This document shows positions 36,714-49,674 of a stretch of 64,000 nt of DNA, piece by piece. Both the position numbers and the translations under genes were made by a program. Position 1 is the stretch's first letter. Each line of letters begins with the position of its first letter. This DNA is from Siphonodentalium dalli (taxonomy: Eukaryota; Mollusca; Scaphopoda; Gadilida; Siphonodentaliidae): NCBI GenBank assembly GCA_032622095.1, contig CP136065.1, positions 67,361,675 through 67,425,674 of the forward strand. The letters run 5' to 3'. Below the pieces are notes generated by a model that saw only the letters and a program-made list of their open reading frames with translations, ran no database searches and was not told where the DNA came from.

Positions 36714-39700
36714 CAGGTGTGATATCCCTTTCTATTTTTACCTGATTCCGGAACACTTGGAAACTTGACCCAAAATGTTAATGACGATTCAAACTTGTTC
36801 TAAGACTTTACTGACTTTACTGGATAGAATAGAAGCTAAAATAAATGAACAATTGGAAGGGTGACATCACATTTGTGCTCGTCTACCTGTTCAAACTTAT
36901 TATCATTTTAACAATTTTGCTTCGATCAACAATATTATAGTTTTCAAATCTTCCCATGCGATCGTCCGATACAACAATATCAAACAATTACGACATGGGA
37001 GTATCCATACCGCAACATGTGTCAAACATTTACCCTACCCCCTAAACATATAATTTTGTTGACTTTTTACGAAAATGACGAAATCGAATTGCAATAGCAC
37101 TTATTTTATGTTAAACTGCAAAGATGTGATGATACCACATGTTGCGCGATCGATAGGGAATATAAACGAAAAACAAAAAAAATTCACCAAAAGCTATTCC
37201 TATTGATTTTTCATAATAATATGCTCTTAGTTTCATCGAAATTAAAAACAGCTGTACTTACATTTAATAAACTCAATTTTCGCACAAGATAAATGTTTGA
37301 GATTGACTACTTTCCGTAAAACCAAGTGTTTAACTATTCCCTTCATTATGAGGGAACTGGTTGCTAAATTATTCCATGTTAATTTTATCATGCTAAGAAA
37401 TACATACATGGGAAAGCCGGACTACACACAACACATGTGGTAGTTTAATTGGGCCCCCGGTGGCTCAGTTCGTAAGATACACAGAACATTAGGCCAAAAT
37501 GAGTTGTCCAGCAATGGTGAAGCTGGTGAAGTCCAGATATGCGTGGATTCTCTATCCAGTCAAAATGAAGGTGACACGATTCGTGTAACTCAGCAAGTTT
37601 GTATGTTGCTTTCCAGGTCGATGTGCAGTGGATTAATTTCCTGGTGAAATTAACAATCTGTGCGATATTTCCTCCACCCGCTTGCAGTTACTAACAATGT
37701 TACAATATGGTCGGATGGCTAAAACAACGATAAATCCCAACCAGCAAAACCAAACGAAACCAAACCGAACACGAGTAGTTATTATGATCCAAAAACTGCC
37801 CTGTGTCGAATGAAAGACTGCATAAATGTTTGAAGCTAGATTGCGGAGAGGTCGCACATATATATGGTAATCAAAACTGCATGATTCACAAAGTGAACAA
37901 TTCCATAACTTCACTGGATATATAGAATAGAAGCTGAAACAAATGAACACTTGGAAGGGTGACACCACATTTGTCATCGTCTACCTGTTCAGTAAATGCC
38001 GTACTTATTTAAATAGAATGGATAACATTGGTCACATAATGCAACATATCTTTCCAATTAGGCAATGACAATCGCTGTATATGGCGAGAACCATTAGCTG
38101 CTGCAAAATATTGTCTCGGAACCGTGTTACACCGATGTCGCTGCGTATACATATTATACATACGTCGCGCATTGGCAACAGTATATCTATGGCACTGGTA
38201 TGCTTATGCTAAATATTTAAGCTTGCACGACAAGTTTATTATGGGATTGTTCATCAGCATTGGGAAAATACGTATGTTTATTATCCTATATATATGATAT
38301 GGGTAAATATGTTTGAGCCAAAATACGTCAAATTATTATATTATGCAATACATACAACATATATAACATTCGTTTCATATTATCTCAGCGACATCATAGT
38401 GACAGAGCAACACACACCAATTCTACCCTACATGTATATATACCTAACTATAGGTGACATACCTGTGGTTAGTTAGTTGGCTAATTGGGGTTTAATGTGA
38501 CTTTCAACAGCTAAGGTCATATTATGACATAAGAGGAGGCCTTCATTCAGGTTGTGGCATTCATTTATTACTCCTCCCACTTTTTGAAGACTTCTATACG
38601 TGGTTCTAATATTTGCTCCATGCTGGAACATGTCCAACGTAATAGACTATAAACACGTGCCGCCATGCATGTTCACTCTGGAACCATACGGGTGACATGC
38701 CCTTAGAATGACAGCCTTCATAGAAAGACGGTCGCACCTTGATTGAAGGAACACCCACCACATACATATAGTTTTAAGAAAACTCTATATCTTGCGATGA
38801 ATTTCTGAAGCAGCGCTATTAGTTGTCACTACAAATTGTAATGTGTTCAGTTGCCTGCCAATAAAATCATTGTTGACTTTATGGAGAAAACATATTAACA
38901 TATCATGCAAGGACTACCAACTCTCAAAGACAGGTTCACAAAAACCTTCCCAATATATGTGCACTTTTATAGTGAAAAAAAAAAGTTCTGATAGTACAAG
39001 ACCTTGTCACTATACACTAGTTAAAATATCGGATGACTCCATCCTTTGTTTACTAGCTATCCAAGAAAGTTTTATAAATTGTGTTCTATAAATATCGTCC
39101 CTCCCTCATTTAGAAAAATCTGCTAGAGTCTCACCCAGAATATATTGCCCTTTTCGCAAAAACGCTATACATGAGAATGAAACTCGGTCATTGGCTGACA
39201 TCAAGAAGTGAGTCAATCAATGTTTGTTTACACTATTTGTCTAGTGCAATATTTTGGTCAATGCTGTCCTGAGTAAGTTTATTGATATTTCGAATGATTT
39301 GGAAAAACACTCGTAGAATGTTGAGGAAAGTATACCTTCACCGTAGGGGATGTTTCATATATAATAATGCCTTTTCGGCAAATTTTCCTGAGCAGAAGAA
39401 AAAATAGAAACGTTTGTATTAATTCTTGAAATATTACTCTGGCAGTACAAGATACCAGATATGAAATCAGATGCAGTTTCCCCTAAATCGCGAGGAAATT
39501 AAGGAATTTAGGCTCAATTTACTGATCCTACGTTGATTTAAAAATATATTCAGCTTTAAAATTGATTCCCCACAGTCCTCGCTGTTTATTTTGACATTCA
39601 TGCGATTAGAAGAACAGGGTTTCGTTGAAAAGATCTAAATATATGTTTTTGTGAAATTTTTCCATTTTTTTTCTTAAAATTTACCCGAAAAAAGTAAATT

Positions 39701-40386
39701 CGGAGAAGTTTGGAATGTTTTGTTTCATTTCAAGCTAATTGATGCTCTCTGGTGGGGTATTTAGTCGTATTTAATGATAGTAAGCAACACATTCGCTTGA
39801 TTTGATCATTTTCGTAAAACAAAAAAGTTTAAATTTTAAGAGGTAGGGTTAATGTTTAATTCCACTTTGCTTTATTGTTGTTTGATTGATAGTGATTTTG
39901 ACCTCTACATATGTCTTGTTCACAAGCAAAGTTTTTAAAGCAATAAAATAGCTAATCCAAAAAAATTGTCCGATTGACGATACCTAGAAAAGCGTTATAA
40001 GTTGAAAAGTTATGAAAGAATTGGGACAAATCTTCGGATTTTTCTCAATTATGTGAAAATGGACAAAGATACATCACCAGGTGTTGTTTGATCAAATTTG
40101 CACATACTTCCTTGTCACTATATAAGTTTAGCAGATAGTAAGAACACCAAATACATTTGCAGTGATCCATTATATGCATAAGGATTAAGAACATTTTGAC
40201 ATAGGGGTCAGTGTAGTCTCCCTTTATTTTTATTACATTTGGACACCTTTTACAACGGCAGATTAGCATCATCGTAACCGGCAGATGACGCCAGTCATTT
40301 TTGTTTATAGAAATGAAATATGCGAGGGGGTGCAACGAAACTTGAAATTTCCAGGATTGGCTTACGGACTTCTCTTTTATATAAGT
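36714..40386. other. Gene-free stretch with a local direct repeat and SINE-like words
   Basis: A direct repeat of about 80 bp (TAGAATAGAAGCTnAAAnAAATGAACAnTTGGAAGGGTGACA) occurs at about 36825-36900 and 37915-37995. Near 37450-37480, GGTGGCTCAGTTCGTAAGA resembles a Pol III A-box. At 38480-38760 the words TTGGGGTTTAATGTGACTTTCAACAG and CAGCCTTCATAGAAAGACGG look like a common mollusc interspersed repeat (recollection, low certainty). No gene is supported. Confidence 0.4.
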
Positions 40387-40818
40387 ACTAGCAGGTTAGC
40401 CAGCCACTGGCGGCATTCGTCCCATGACTTTGTTCGAAAAAGCAATTGCAACAGCTTCCGAGATACGTGTGCTGCATTTGCACCAAATTTCGTCGAAATC
40501 AGCAAGTTTTACCCGATTTGACCTTGAATTGACCATTTTGTAGGTCAAGGTCAGGTACTGAATTGAACCGTCCAAAACACTCCCCGGACAAAAGTACAGA
40601 AATCCGCCAATTTTACCCCATTTGACCTTGAATTTACCAGTTTGAAGGTCAATGTCACGTCGGGGTCACGATTTGACCCGTCCGTGACACTTTCGGGACA
40701 AAGGTACCCATATGTAGCAAGTTTGGGCTCAATCGGTTGACCCGTCCCGAGTTGACCATTTTGCTTCCATATAATTTTCATGGGACGAATGCCGCCAGTG
40801 GCGGGCTAACCTGCTAGT
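40387..40818. mobile_element. Foldback MITE, ACTAGCAGGTTAGCC termini
   Basis: The arms ACTAGCAGGTTAGCC...CCACTGGCGGCATTCGTCCCATG (40387-40428) and their inverse (40777-40818) are about 41 bp with few mismatches. The interior carries the same GGTCAAGGTCA / CCCGGACAAAAGTAC units as 27400-27960, in the opposite orientation. A related terminus, ACTAGCAGGTTAGACCGCCACCGGCG, lies at 46115-46141. Superfamily not assigned; no clear target duplication. Confidence 0.65.
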
Positions 40819-40828
40819 AATATTTAAA

Positions 40829-40923
40829 TTTTAACATAGGATTTCGCATTTAAATCGATTTATGTCGATAAAACTCTTATTTTTCAAAATTTCAAGCTGA
40901 GACTTCGTTTGTCTGCGTGTAAT
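40829..40923 (+). repeat. 176-bp tandem unit, left fragment beside the 4.8-kb element
   Basis: TTTTAACATAGGATTTCGCAT through AGCTGAGACTTnG matches 45780-45875 in the same orientation. The unit was split by the insertion of the long element; see 45700-45965. Confidence 0.75.
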
Positions 40924-43900
40924 ATAGTAGAGTCGCTTATGTCAGATTTTGGGCTCCCGTGGGAAATTCATGAACAAATATACAGACCATGTTCATGAGG
41001 CCGTATATGGTCTCTACTTCAGAAAAAAAAATTGTTAGACCCCCTGGGGTCGCGACTGGGTGGTCTGATGACGTCACAAAGATGGCCGCCATGCTCATTA
41101 TTTTAAGTTCGCAATTGTTAGATTTCATGATAAAAATATAATTTTGATATAAAATAAATGACAGTCCGTTTCTACCGCGTATGGTGTGACGCCATGTTAT
41201 ATTTTTTATATAAAAGTTTGTCCTCTCGATCAAAGATGGCCGCCAAAATGGCGACCGGAAGTGGGAAATTGATGATTTCCCATACATGTCGCCTACATCA
41301 TTTCCGATTGTATCGAACTGGTGACGATTAGGGAATATACTTCTCTTCAATCTTGATACCAACTCACTTGGGCATCACATTAGTTGATTTATTGAATCAT
41401 AACCTTGATTTTCTTCTCCAAATGCGATGATTTAAAGGAATTGGTATGAATTTCGCCAAAATATACTTTTTTATTTTCTAACTATATCCTGGTAGAAATT
41501 TAGAAATAATCGATGATGGAAATGAGTATGATCATTACACAAGGTATTTAAATCTAACTGGATCCAGAAACTGTCAACTTAATCCAAGATGGCTTCCAAG
41601 ATGGCGGCCAAAATACGATAATACACAAATTTTACCCTTTTTCATGCAATTACGTTTCTGTTATGTGTAGAAGGTGAATGTAGTAGACTAATTTGCTTCT
41701 TCCAAATAAATATTCGCCATATTACGACACATTCATAGTAGTTGTCTTTCCGCAATGACTCAATATGCGAGTTCATATGACAACTATTGTCCAAATAAGC
41801 ATCGTGAAAATTCGCTAAACATTATATTTGCGCACGTCAAATAACATGTCCACAACAGGAAAACGATATCTCGGTGTTAGATATATGAATGAATGTACTC
41901 CGATTTAGATTATCCGGAGTTATTAATATCTCATTGTAATCTAGATGGCCGCCAATGTGGCGGAAATGGCGAAATTTGACATTAAAATAGATATATTTCC
42001 GAAATATATCACAGCGTGCAAGAAAGGTACATACGCATATCATTATCATACATGGGCTTTCGGTGAGAAATATATAAAACTGAAATATATGTTCAAGCAC
42101 GTTAAGTATATGGACTTGTGCCAAACTCGATTCTGATATTATATAAATAATTTAATAGAGACCTACGTGGTATGTGGCGATAATAGTGAAGTTTCCAACT
42201 TCAGGCGATGTCAGCTACAAATGCTCAAATCATGCATGTGATCACCATACGTTCTTGTATATCGATAACGATTGAGTTTATCTACTCGTATACTAAAAGG
42301 TTTAGCGACGGACTCAATCAGATTACTGTATATACTATAGCTAACAGTATCTGGCTTTTGAAGACTGAAATTGACAATATAAACCTGGAGATCGCCCGGG
42401 GCCTTGTTCAGATATTCTAGCTATACTTAATTCTTTCCCATTTCACCATGATACATGTATACCACCGGCATAGGCTTGGTAGTTGAACGAGGTTGGATAG
42501 TCTGTCGAAGTTACACGGACGTTTTCTGACATAATATCCATAAAAGTCTTCGTAAAATCAATCCTTGTATGGGTACTCTTGGTGATTGGAATGGAAAATC
42601 GACATAAAATGATCAGAAACCCCATTCTACCATTCTGGCAAACATATGTGCACGAAGAAATGTTGATGATTGCCTCATGCTTAGACTGCTTCTTGTCGCC
42701 AGTTCATACAAGTACCGCTACATTTCCACACGTGCATTACTATGACGACCAAGATGGGATCTTGACAAATTTGAACTAGAACTCAAGCAATATATTTACT
42801 TTTATTTCAGCGATATTAGCATATTTATGTATCACTACATGTCTGTACAAATGTATATACTTAGTTTGTCTCATATACAAGTAGCGCTAATGTGTATCTG
42901 GACCATAACACTATCGTTAGGCGGGGTGAATATAAAATGATTCCCGGAAGTTACTCACATAAGCCTGCACAGTTGATGTCGAATCCGGTATACGATTAAA
43001 CGTATACTAATAGTTTTTGTATTTAATAATAGTCATGGAATAAATACTGTTAAAACTAAAGTCTATCTGATCAAACTGTATTGATTTTCACATGAACATG
43101 TATGGAGCTCTGCGTACAATAGCCTCACCATGACCGTGTTCTGCTGAAGTTAATATATATATATGCCACTTGGTTGGGGGGATCATCAAGATGCAAGAAT
43201 GCAGCATGATATATACAATTTATGGAATATAGCCAGACTGATCTGATAACTCCTAGTCGAATAGAATTAGAACAGTTTGAGTCATTAGGATATATATTGA
43301 TGGGCCTATATACTATGATCTGAAAGATGCCATTATTATTATAGTGAACCATGGCCACCTCCGTAGTTACGCGTGCTAATTCAACTTCCTTCATTTCCAC
43401 ATTTCCTTTGGTTCATGATAACGTTATAACCAGAATCAACATGACACGTCGTGAGCTGTTATTAACTCCAAATATTACTTCACATTATGTTGTAAGAAGT
43501 TAGTGGACTGCGTTGCCCCATAATGTCATTCAGTATCAAGAACCTGGATTCCAGAGTATATTGGACATAATAAATCAAACTGATGACATGACAACGGAAG
43601 ACCCATCACTACCAATGGACGTTTGACCCGTTTCCCACCGTGTGGTCGTACAGTTTGTCAAAACGCGGGAATTACTATCATAATAAGTATCGTCTCCTGT
43701 CTATGTTTGGCTCGTATCTATTGCGCTTACCATTCACATTCTTTCGTCATCTAAGCTGCACGGTTGGATATGCAAAGCAGTTGCGCAGTCCCTGTTGATT
43801 TCGATAAACTTCAAAATAATCGCTAATCAAGTGCGACCGACAGCACAGTCATAACCATTGCCCAGAACCACTTTCCTATTAAACTGATGTGCAAACGTAA

Positions 43901-45699
43901 TGCATTGTCTCACTAAACTTTTCACATGCATAAATCATATAAATCAATATGGGATATTAGTTTGCTGTATACTATCCATGGTCCATACCAGCCTACCGTG
44001 TTCATGCCAAGCCACCTTTCGTATATTGGGCGAATCACTTTGTGTGGCTACCACCAATTAACTGAACACGAGGAAAGCCAAGAACCAGACATACCACTTC
44101 GCCCGTTTGTGGGGATCTAGCCTGGTGTATGGCAATGTTCATTTTAACTGAATAACATGTCCTGTGGGGTCACTAACTTATATTAACTTTTCAAAACTCC
44201 ACATTTGCAATGAAAGTGGTTGGACTACTTCGGTGAAAACAATCATCCATATTTCAGAACCTGGTATTCACACTATATCACTTTAAGCTTGATACGGGAC
44301 ATTACCGCATATACGGATATATTACCCACCTATGGGTGTCTATTCTATTTTGATATGTCGTAGTTATCAATACGATTGAAACCTGCTAAGTTCAGCTAAA
44401 CGAGATTTAAATGGTGTTACAGCGCAACTGACAGTGATACAAGCAGGCCAAATGACAGCCATAGCATTAATTCTACTATTGTTTGTGTTTTGTAAACAAG
44501 GATGTGTTGTTTCTTGCTTGCCAAGATTGATGGTATAGCTGAGAAGTACAATCCCACTTCATAGCTATCACAATAAACAATTGCGTATTGCTACCTGCTA
44601 TGATACACTATATGTATTTTCTACCGATATATCACGACAAGTACTAACACTAACAATTAACTGCATCATCAATTACCATTTGATATGGTAACCACCATTA
44701 CTTCTCACTTAGTACTTTGGCTTAGAGTATAGCACAGAAGTGTAGACATTGGAATAGTAACACTTGCCCACCCCAAGCTAAGGTGGCGGTCTAAGATACT
44801 TTCTAATTTCACATAGTGAGTTGGATTTTCTCTTCCAACACCCTCCTCACTTAATATCAGGAAATTTGAAGAAATGCCGCGTATGCCGTACAGGACATCG
44901 CTAATGTGTATAATAAATTAAAGCTATGCGCATTTACTTAAAAGTAGCTGATTAACCTAATTCCCCATGATGGAATGCCAGGGCGACATTTGGTGATGTA
45001 CCGTAACGAACGCTGACTTTTGTATTTTGACTGCCATTTTGGTAGCCATATTGGATGAAATTGAACAGTTTTGTTGAAGTGTGATAATATTTCCGTATGC
45101 GGCACAAACACTTCTTTCACATCACTGAATGCCGCTCATTTATTTAAATCTATTGCTACAATATCGGAATAAATTTTTGACAAGATGCTATAATTCGATT
45201 TTCTAAAGGGGATTTTTAACAGATCGAACTTGTTTTGTACAATACAATTGGTCACCACATTGCTGAAGCAATAATTAAACACAGAATTGTCACAATTCGC
45301 AGTCGATACCAAACGGAAGGTCATTTACATGAAATTCTTGAAAATTGCAAAAATTGTAGATTTTTTAGTGCCATTTTGGCAGCCATCTTTGACTCGAATA
45401 ACATTTTCCCGTGAAATTGTGTACTGTACTTCGAGAACTACTATTGATGAATTGCCCTAACTAAAAAGAATATATAACAATTAAGAAATATGCGCTGAAT
45501 TCGTCAGTTCTTATGAAAACCCTACATCTGAACTGAACTGACAATGACGTCATCTTTGTGACGTCATAATTCTCTCCAGTCGCGGACCCATGAAGTCTAA
45601 CAAACTTTTTCCGACAAAGTAAGTGATACCCTATCATAATATCATAGTCACTACATTTGTTCAAAAAATTCCCACGAAAGTACATAAGCGACTCTACTA
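40924..45699. mobile_element. 4.8-kb DNA element with long imperfect inverted ends
   Basis: The termini TAGTAGAGTCGCTTATGT and inverse ACATAAGCGACTCTACTA are flanked by ATA. Weaker inverse similarity continues about 160 bp inward (GTTAGAC, GTCGCGACTGG, TGACGTCACAAAGATG on the left against their inverse at 45540-45610), and GCCATTTTGG/AAGATGGC words continue further. The surrounding tandem unit, seen uninterrupted near 45870-45885 with a single ATA, works as an empty site. The interior (41100-45500) contains no recognisable transposase or gene; all its open frames are short. It may be a non-autonomous relative of the 19664-21838 element. Confidence 0.65.
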
Positions 45700-45965
45700 A
45701 TACTTATATGTTCTTAAAATGACACAGACCAACACGTTATTATGTTTTAGATGGAAGAAATTAAATTTTTTCGATGCTAAATTTTAACATAGGATTTCGC
45801 ATTAAAATCGATTTAAGTCGATAAAACTCTTATTTTTCAAACTTTTAAGCTGAGACTTGGTGTGTCTGTGTGCAATACTTACATATTCTTAAAATGACAG
45901 AGTCCAACACGTAATTATGTTTTTGATGAAAGAAATTTAATTTTTTCGATGCTAAATTTCGAGCG
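45700..45965 (+). repeat. 176-bp tandem unit, right part
   Basis: TTCTTAAAATGACAnAGnCCAACACGT and TTTTTTCGATGCTAAATTT occur at 45710-45786 and again at 45886-45960, with the TTTTAACATAGG block between. This is the array into which the 4.8-kb element inserted. Confidence 0.75.
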
Positions 45966-46113
45966 ATAACGTTGCGTTGAATTGTAAACAAACGCGACGA
46001 CGATTCCCGTGGGATTTTACCCTTAGATGGGAAGTTTGGTCTCGATCGGTGCAGCCGTTTTCGATTCTATAAAGGACAAATATATATATACGAAGTCTCA
46101 AAATATATAGTAG
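45960..46113 (+). repeat. Dispersed repeat, CCCGTGGGATTTTAC...AAAATATATAGTAG, copy 1
   Basis: Shared with 47755-48002 and 48480-48724: an ACGAnnnCCGTGnGnTTTTA word, AGTTTGnnCTCnAT, AGCCGTTTTnGATTCTAT and the end ACGnAGTnnTCAAAATATATAG. Three same-strand copies within 2.8 kb. Confidence 0.65.
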
Positions 46114-46152
46114 ACTAGCAGGTTAGACCGCCACCGGCGAAGTTTGTCCGAA

Positions 46153-46790
46153 ACATGACATTTTAATATTATTTTAATGTTTTTTAAATGTAATATATTT
46201 TTGTTCTGATTTTTTTCCGAAACATAACAGAAACATGACATTTTTTTAATTATTTTGTTTTTATTTATATATTTTTTTAATTTTAACATGACATTTTAAT
46301 ATTATTTTAATGTTTTTTAAATGTAATATATTTGTTTTCTGATTTTTTTCCGAAACATAACAGAAAGATGACATTTTTTTAATTATTTTGTTTTTATTTA
46401 TATATTTTTTTAATTTTAATATCAATTTAATGTTTTTTAAATTTAATTTATGTATTTTTTAAATTTTTTAATATTTAATTCTTTTTTATAATTTAATTGT
46501 TTTTTTTTATTGTTAAATTTTTTGTTTCTGGCGGAAAAATCCGATGAATCCCCCTTCCTAGGAACGACTTTCAATGAGTTAATTCATGGTACCCGTCCTA
46601 AACATTTCGAGCGATAACGTTTTGTTGAATCCCGTCGTGAAATATCTCTGCATAATATTTCGAGCTATTTCGAGCGGGTCAATGAAATCCCCCTTCCTAT
46701 TGCCTGTCGTTCCTAGGAACGGGGGACATGTTTACAATTCAACAAAACGTTACGGGATTCAACAAAACGTTATCGCTCGAAATGTTTAGG
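46153..46790 (+). repeat. 505-bp tandem duplication, partial copy and copy 1
   Basis: A 133-bp partial unit (46153-46285) precedes a full unit (46286-46790). Each begins ACATGACATTTTAATATT. The T-rich, almost coding-free half is followed by GGAACGACTTTCAATGAG and CGAGCGATAACGTTTTG. The identical 67-residue open frames at 46586 and 47091 come from this duplication and are not genes. Confidence 0.9.
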
Positions 46791-47295
46791 ACATGACATT
46801 TTAATATTATTTTAATGTTTTTTAAATGTAATATATTTGTTTTCTGAATTTTTTCCGAAACATAACAGAAAGATGACATTTTTTTAATTATTTTGTTTTT
46901 ATTTATATATTTTTTTAATTTTAATATTAATTTAATGTTTTTTAAATTTAATTTATGTATTTTTTAAATTTTTTAATATTTAATTCTTTTTTATAATTTA
47001 ATTGTTTTTTTTTATTGTTAAATTTTTTGTTTCTGGCGGAAAAATCCGATGAATCCCCCTTCCTAGGAACGACTTTCAATGAGTTAATTCATGGTACCCG
47101 TCCTAAACATTTCGAGCGATAACGTTTTGTTGAATCCCGTCGTGAAATCTCTCTGCATAATATTTCGAGCTATTTCGAGCGGGTCAATGAAATCCCCCTT
47201 CCTATTGCCTGTCGTTCCTAGGAACGGGGGACATGTTTACAATTCAACAAAACGTTACGGGATTCAACAAAACGTTATCGCTCGAAATGTTTAGG
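46791..47295 (+). repeat. 505-bp tandem duplication, copy 2
   Basis: Offset by exactly 505 bp from copy 1, with very few differences, so the duplication is young. Right of it the foldback arm continues to 47331, which shows that this copy preserves the original right flank. Confidence 0.9.
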
Positions 47296-47331
47296 ACGGG
47301 TACCATGAATTAACTCATTGAAAGTCGTTCC
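47066..47331. mobile_element. Foldback element with ~75-bp arms
   Basis: GGAACGACTTTCAATGAGTT at 47066 is matched by its inverse ending at 47331; pairing continues inward through CATGGTACCCGTCCTAAACA and CGAGCGATAACGTTTTGTTG. The same left arm begins at 46561 in copy 1, where the right arm is cut by the duplication junction at 46790. Confidence 0.75.
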
Positions 47332-48052
47332 ATATATCTCTGCATAATATTTCGAGCTATTTCTAGCGATAACGTTCACGCTTGATGTCGAATCCGGTAT
47401 TGCATTGAAAACAAACGCTTCTCTCTCTGCATAATATTTCGAGCGATAACATTGCATTGAATTGCCCGTCATACAGATAAGTAGATAGCGAAAACTAACG
47501 CTCTTTATATATCAACGCTATTAACACCGAAGTGCCGATTGCGATACGAAATTGTGAGTGTTGGTTTGTAACCGGGATTTCTGAGAAGCATTATGCTTAT
47601 AACTACCACCCTAAGCCCTGACCTAAGTATCATACATACTATAACAATGATGTTGTAAGAGTACTACATCCAATAAATCTCACCGCATAGGAAATGCACT
47701 CAATGTTCCCGTATAACTCTGCAGATGCTAATAACGTTGAATGGGAAACAGACGCTCTTTATAGCGATGCGTCAAAAACAAACGCTCATTAAATAATCAC
47801 TTGATTAACCCCCGCCGTGCCTTTGCGGTGATTTGGGAGTGGATAAAGGGTGCTCTGAGCTTCTCCAAAACGCGACCACGGCCGTGTCGGTGGGATTTTA
47901 CACCTACATACGAAATTTGAGCTCAATATGTACACGCGTTTTGGATTCCATGAAGTACACACATATATACATATATATACGGAGTTCTCAAAATTAATAG
48001 TATAGAAGATATCTATTTAAATATTTATCCATCTAAACTATAGTAACTATAC
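47332..48052 (+). repeat. Mixed repeats, including dispersed-repeat copy 2
   Basis: ATCTCTGCATAATATTTCGAG recurs at 47335, 47415 and inside the 505-bp units. From 47755 to 48002 is the second copy of the CCGTGTCGGTGGGATTTTAC...CTCAAAATTAATAGTA family. Confidence 0.55.
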
Positions 48053-49442
48053 ATGCTAGCCATAAAAACTTCAAATACTATTATATTAAACCAGCATACA
48101 CATCGCCAATACGCACCATATTACTTTCCTGTTTGCATTCCCGAAATTGGAAATCTCAGAATTGTTTACGAAAAGTGGGTTATCTACCTTGCCGAAATAT
48201 TTGAACATTACATTCCGCTGCGTTTTGCGTCAGTAATTTCGTACGTAGGTGATCGTTTAGCAACATTCGATTTATAACAACCAACATTTCACTTAACTTG
48301 GGGTTTGGAGGTACCCGTCCCTAAATGAGGTATGATTTACGGTACATTTACGGAACCTCCCCCGTTCCAAGGAACCCGTAAGTATGTGGACAGACATAAG
48401 AATCACAAGAGGCGCTCGTGTCTGTATACCGACGCTGACGCCCGTGTACAGACATACGAATCACATTACGCGCGTACGCTCTTTATCAACGACACTGCGG
48501 ATAGGAACGCTCTTTAACTATCAACGCGATTAACCCCGCAGTGCCTTTTTTGTGACTGGGAGTGAAGAACGGGTGGTCGGAGCTTCTCCAAAACGCCGCG
48601 ACGACCATTCCCGTGTTTTTTTTTTATATCCTTATATAGGAAGTTTGAGCTCAATCTGTCCAGCCGTTTTCGAGTCTATAGCGATATATATATATATATA
48701 CGTAGTTCTCAAAATATATAGTAGATAACTATAGTCAACACATTTATATTAGTAACTTTGTTATGTTTTAACATTCTATCCACGATGGAAGGCAATAGAA
48801 TAGTGATAAGATCTAGGAACTATGTTGTATAGTGCGCAATAATATACATTGTTCATTTCAATGTTGTTTTGATTTGCATGTGACTCCAGTTCATTCATTG
48901 ATGCTCTGGACGTATATCCCAACTGCAGTAATGATGCAGATTCTTGTATCGCCAATTCGTTATCGCCAATTTTAACAGGGAAATTCATAGGAAATGGTAG
49001 GTACCAGTAATTGTGTATAATTACACCCTCTTCATTCTCTATAGTAAATTCCCGTTGGGTTTATCAAATCTAATGTAATTATACCGCATAATTACATTAT
49101 GTCGATATGTTATCACTGCAGCGAAAACGACACAAGAGTACAAGTGCGATGGTAATTGTAGTCCGTTGCATAGTAACCAGTAACCAGCGACGCTACTTTC
49201 TTCGCAGAAAACTTTTTTTTTCACGAACGGCAGTACAGCCGACAAAAGAATAGTAAATAGCTATCCAAATGAAGACAATGGCCAAATGAATTAATCATTT
49301 CCAAGCTGTACCAAAATAATAAATGTTGTCGTATTTGCAACGTTTATAACGAAATGCATGGCTAAACTTACACAACATTTTTGTTTTTGTTTCATTTATT
49401 TACATTTTCCCACCGCTAGGCATTTCGTAAGACCACAGGAGC
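48053..49442. other. Gene-free stretch with dispersed-repeat copy 3
   Basis: From 48480 to 48724 is the third copy of the family (CTTCTCCAAAACGCCGCGACG, CAGCCGTTTTCGAGTCTATAG). AACGCTCTTTA words occur near 48475 and 48508. Open frames at 48053-48277 and 48332-48517 have no recognisable domain. Confidence 0.5.
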
Positions 49443-49550
49443 TTGGAACTTGATCAATAACTGCCTTAATTAGACTAATTAGCAACTTGTTTTGGTCATA
49501 ATGTCCGGCCAAAAAATTGCTAATTAAGGCAGTTATTAATCAAGTTCCAA
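49443..49550. mobile_element. Short foldback MITE
   Basis: The arms TTGGAACTTGATCAATAACTGCCTTAATTAG (49443-49473) and their inverse (49520-49550) are almost perfect, around a 46-bp loop. GTAAGACC...CACAGG occurs on both sides (about 49427 and 49560), a possible flanking duplication. Confidence 0.65.
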
Positions 49551-49614
49551 ACTACCGTGGTAAGACCGTCACAGGTGCATGTATGGTACCGTACATTATA
49601 ATTTCTGGCCACTA

Positions 49615-49627
49615 TGCCTACAATAGT

Positions 49628-49674
<47 letters not shown>

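Noticed and set aside
37450-37480. tRNA gene suggested by GGTGGCTCAGTTCG
   Set aside because: No B-box or cloverleaf can be drawn; at most a SINE head.
43926-44120. 64-residue open frame, checked for a retroelement or host domain
   Set aside because: No recognisable motif; length is within chance for this sequence.
46586-47294. Two near-identical 67-residue open frames
   Set aside because: They are by-products of the 505-bp tandem duplication and overlap a palindrome.
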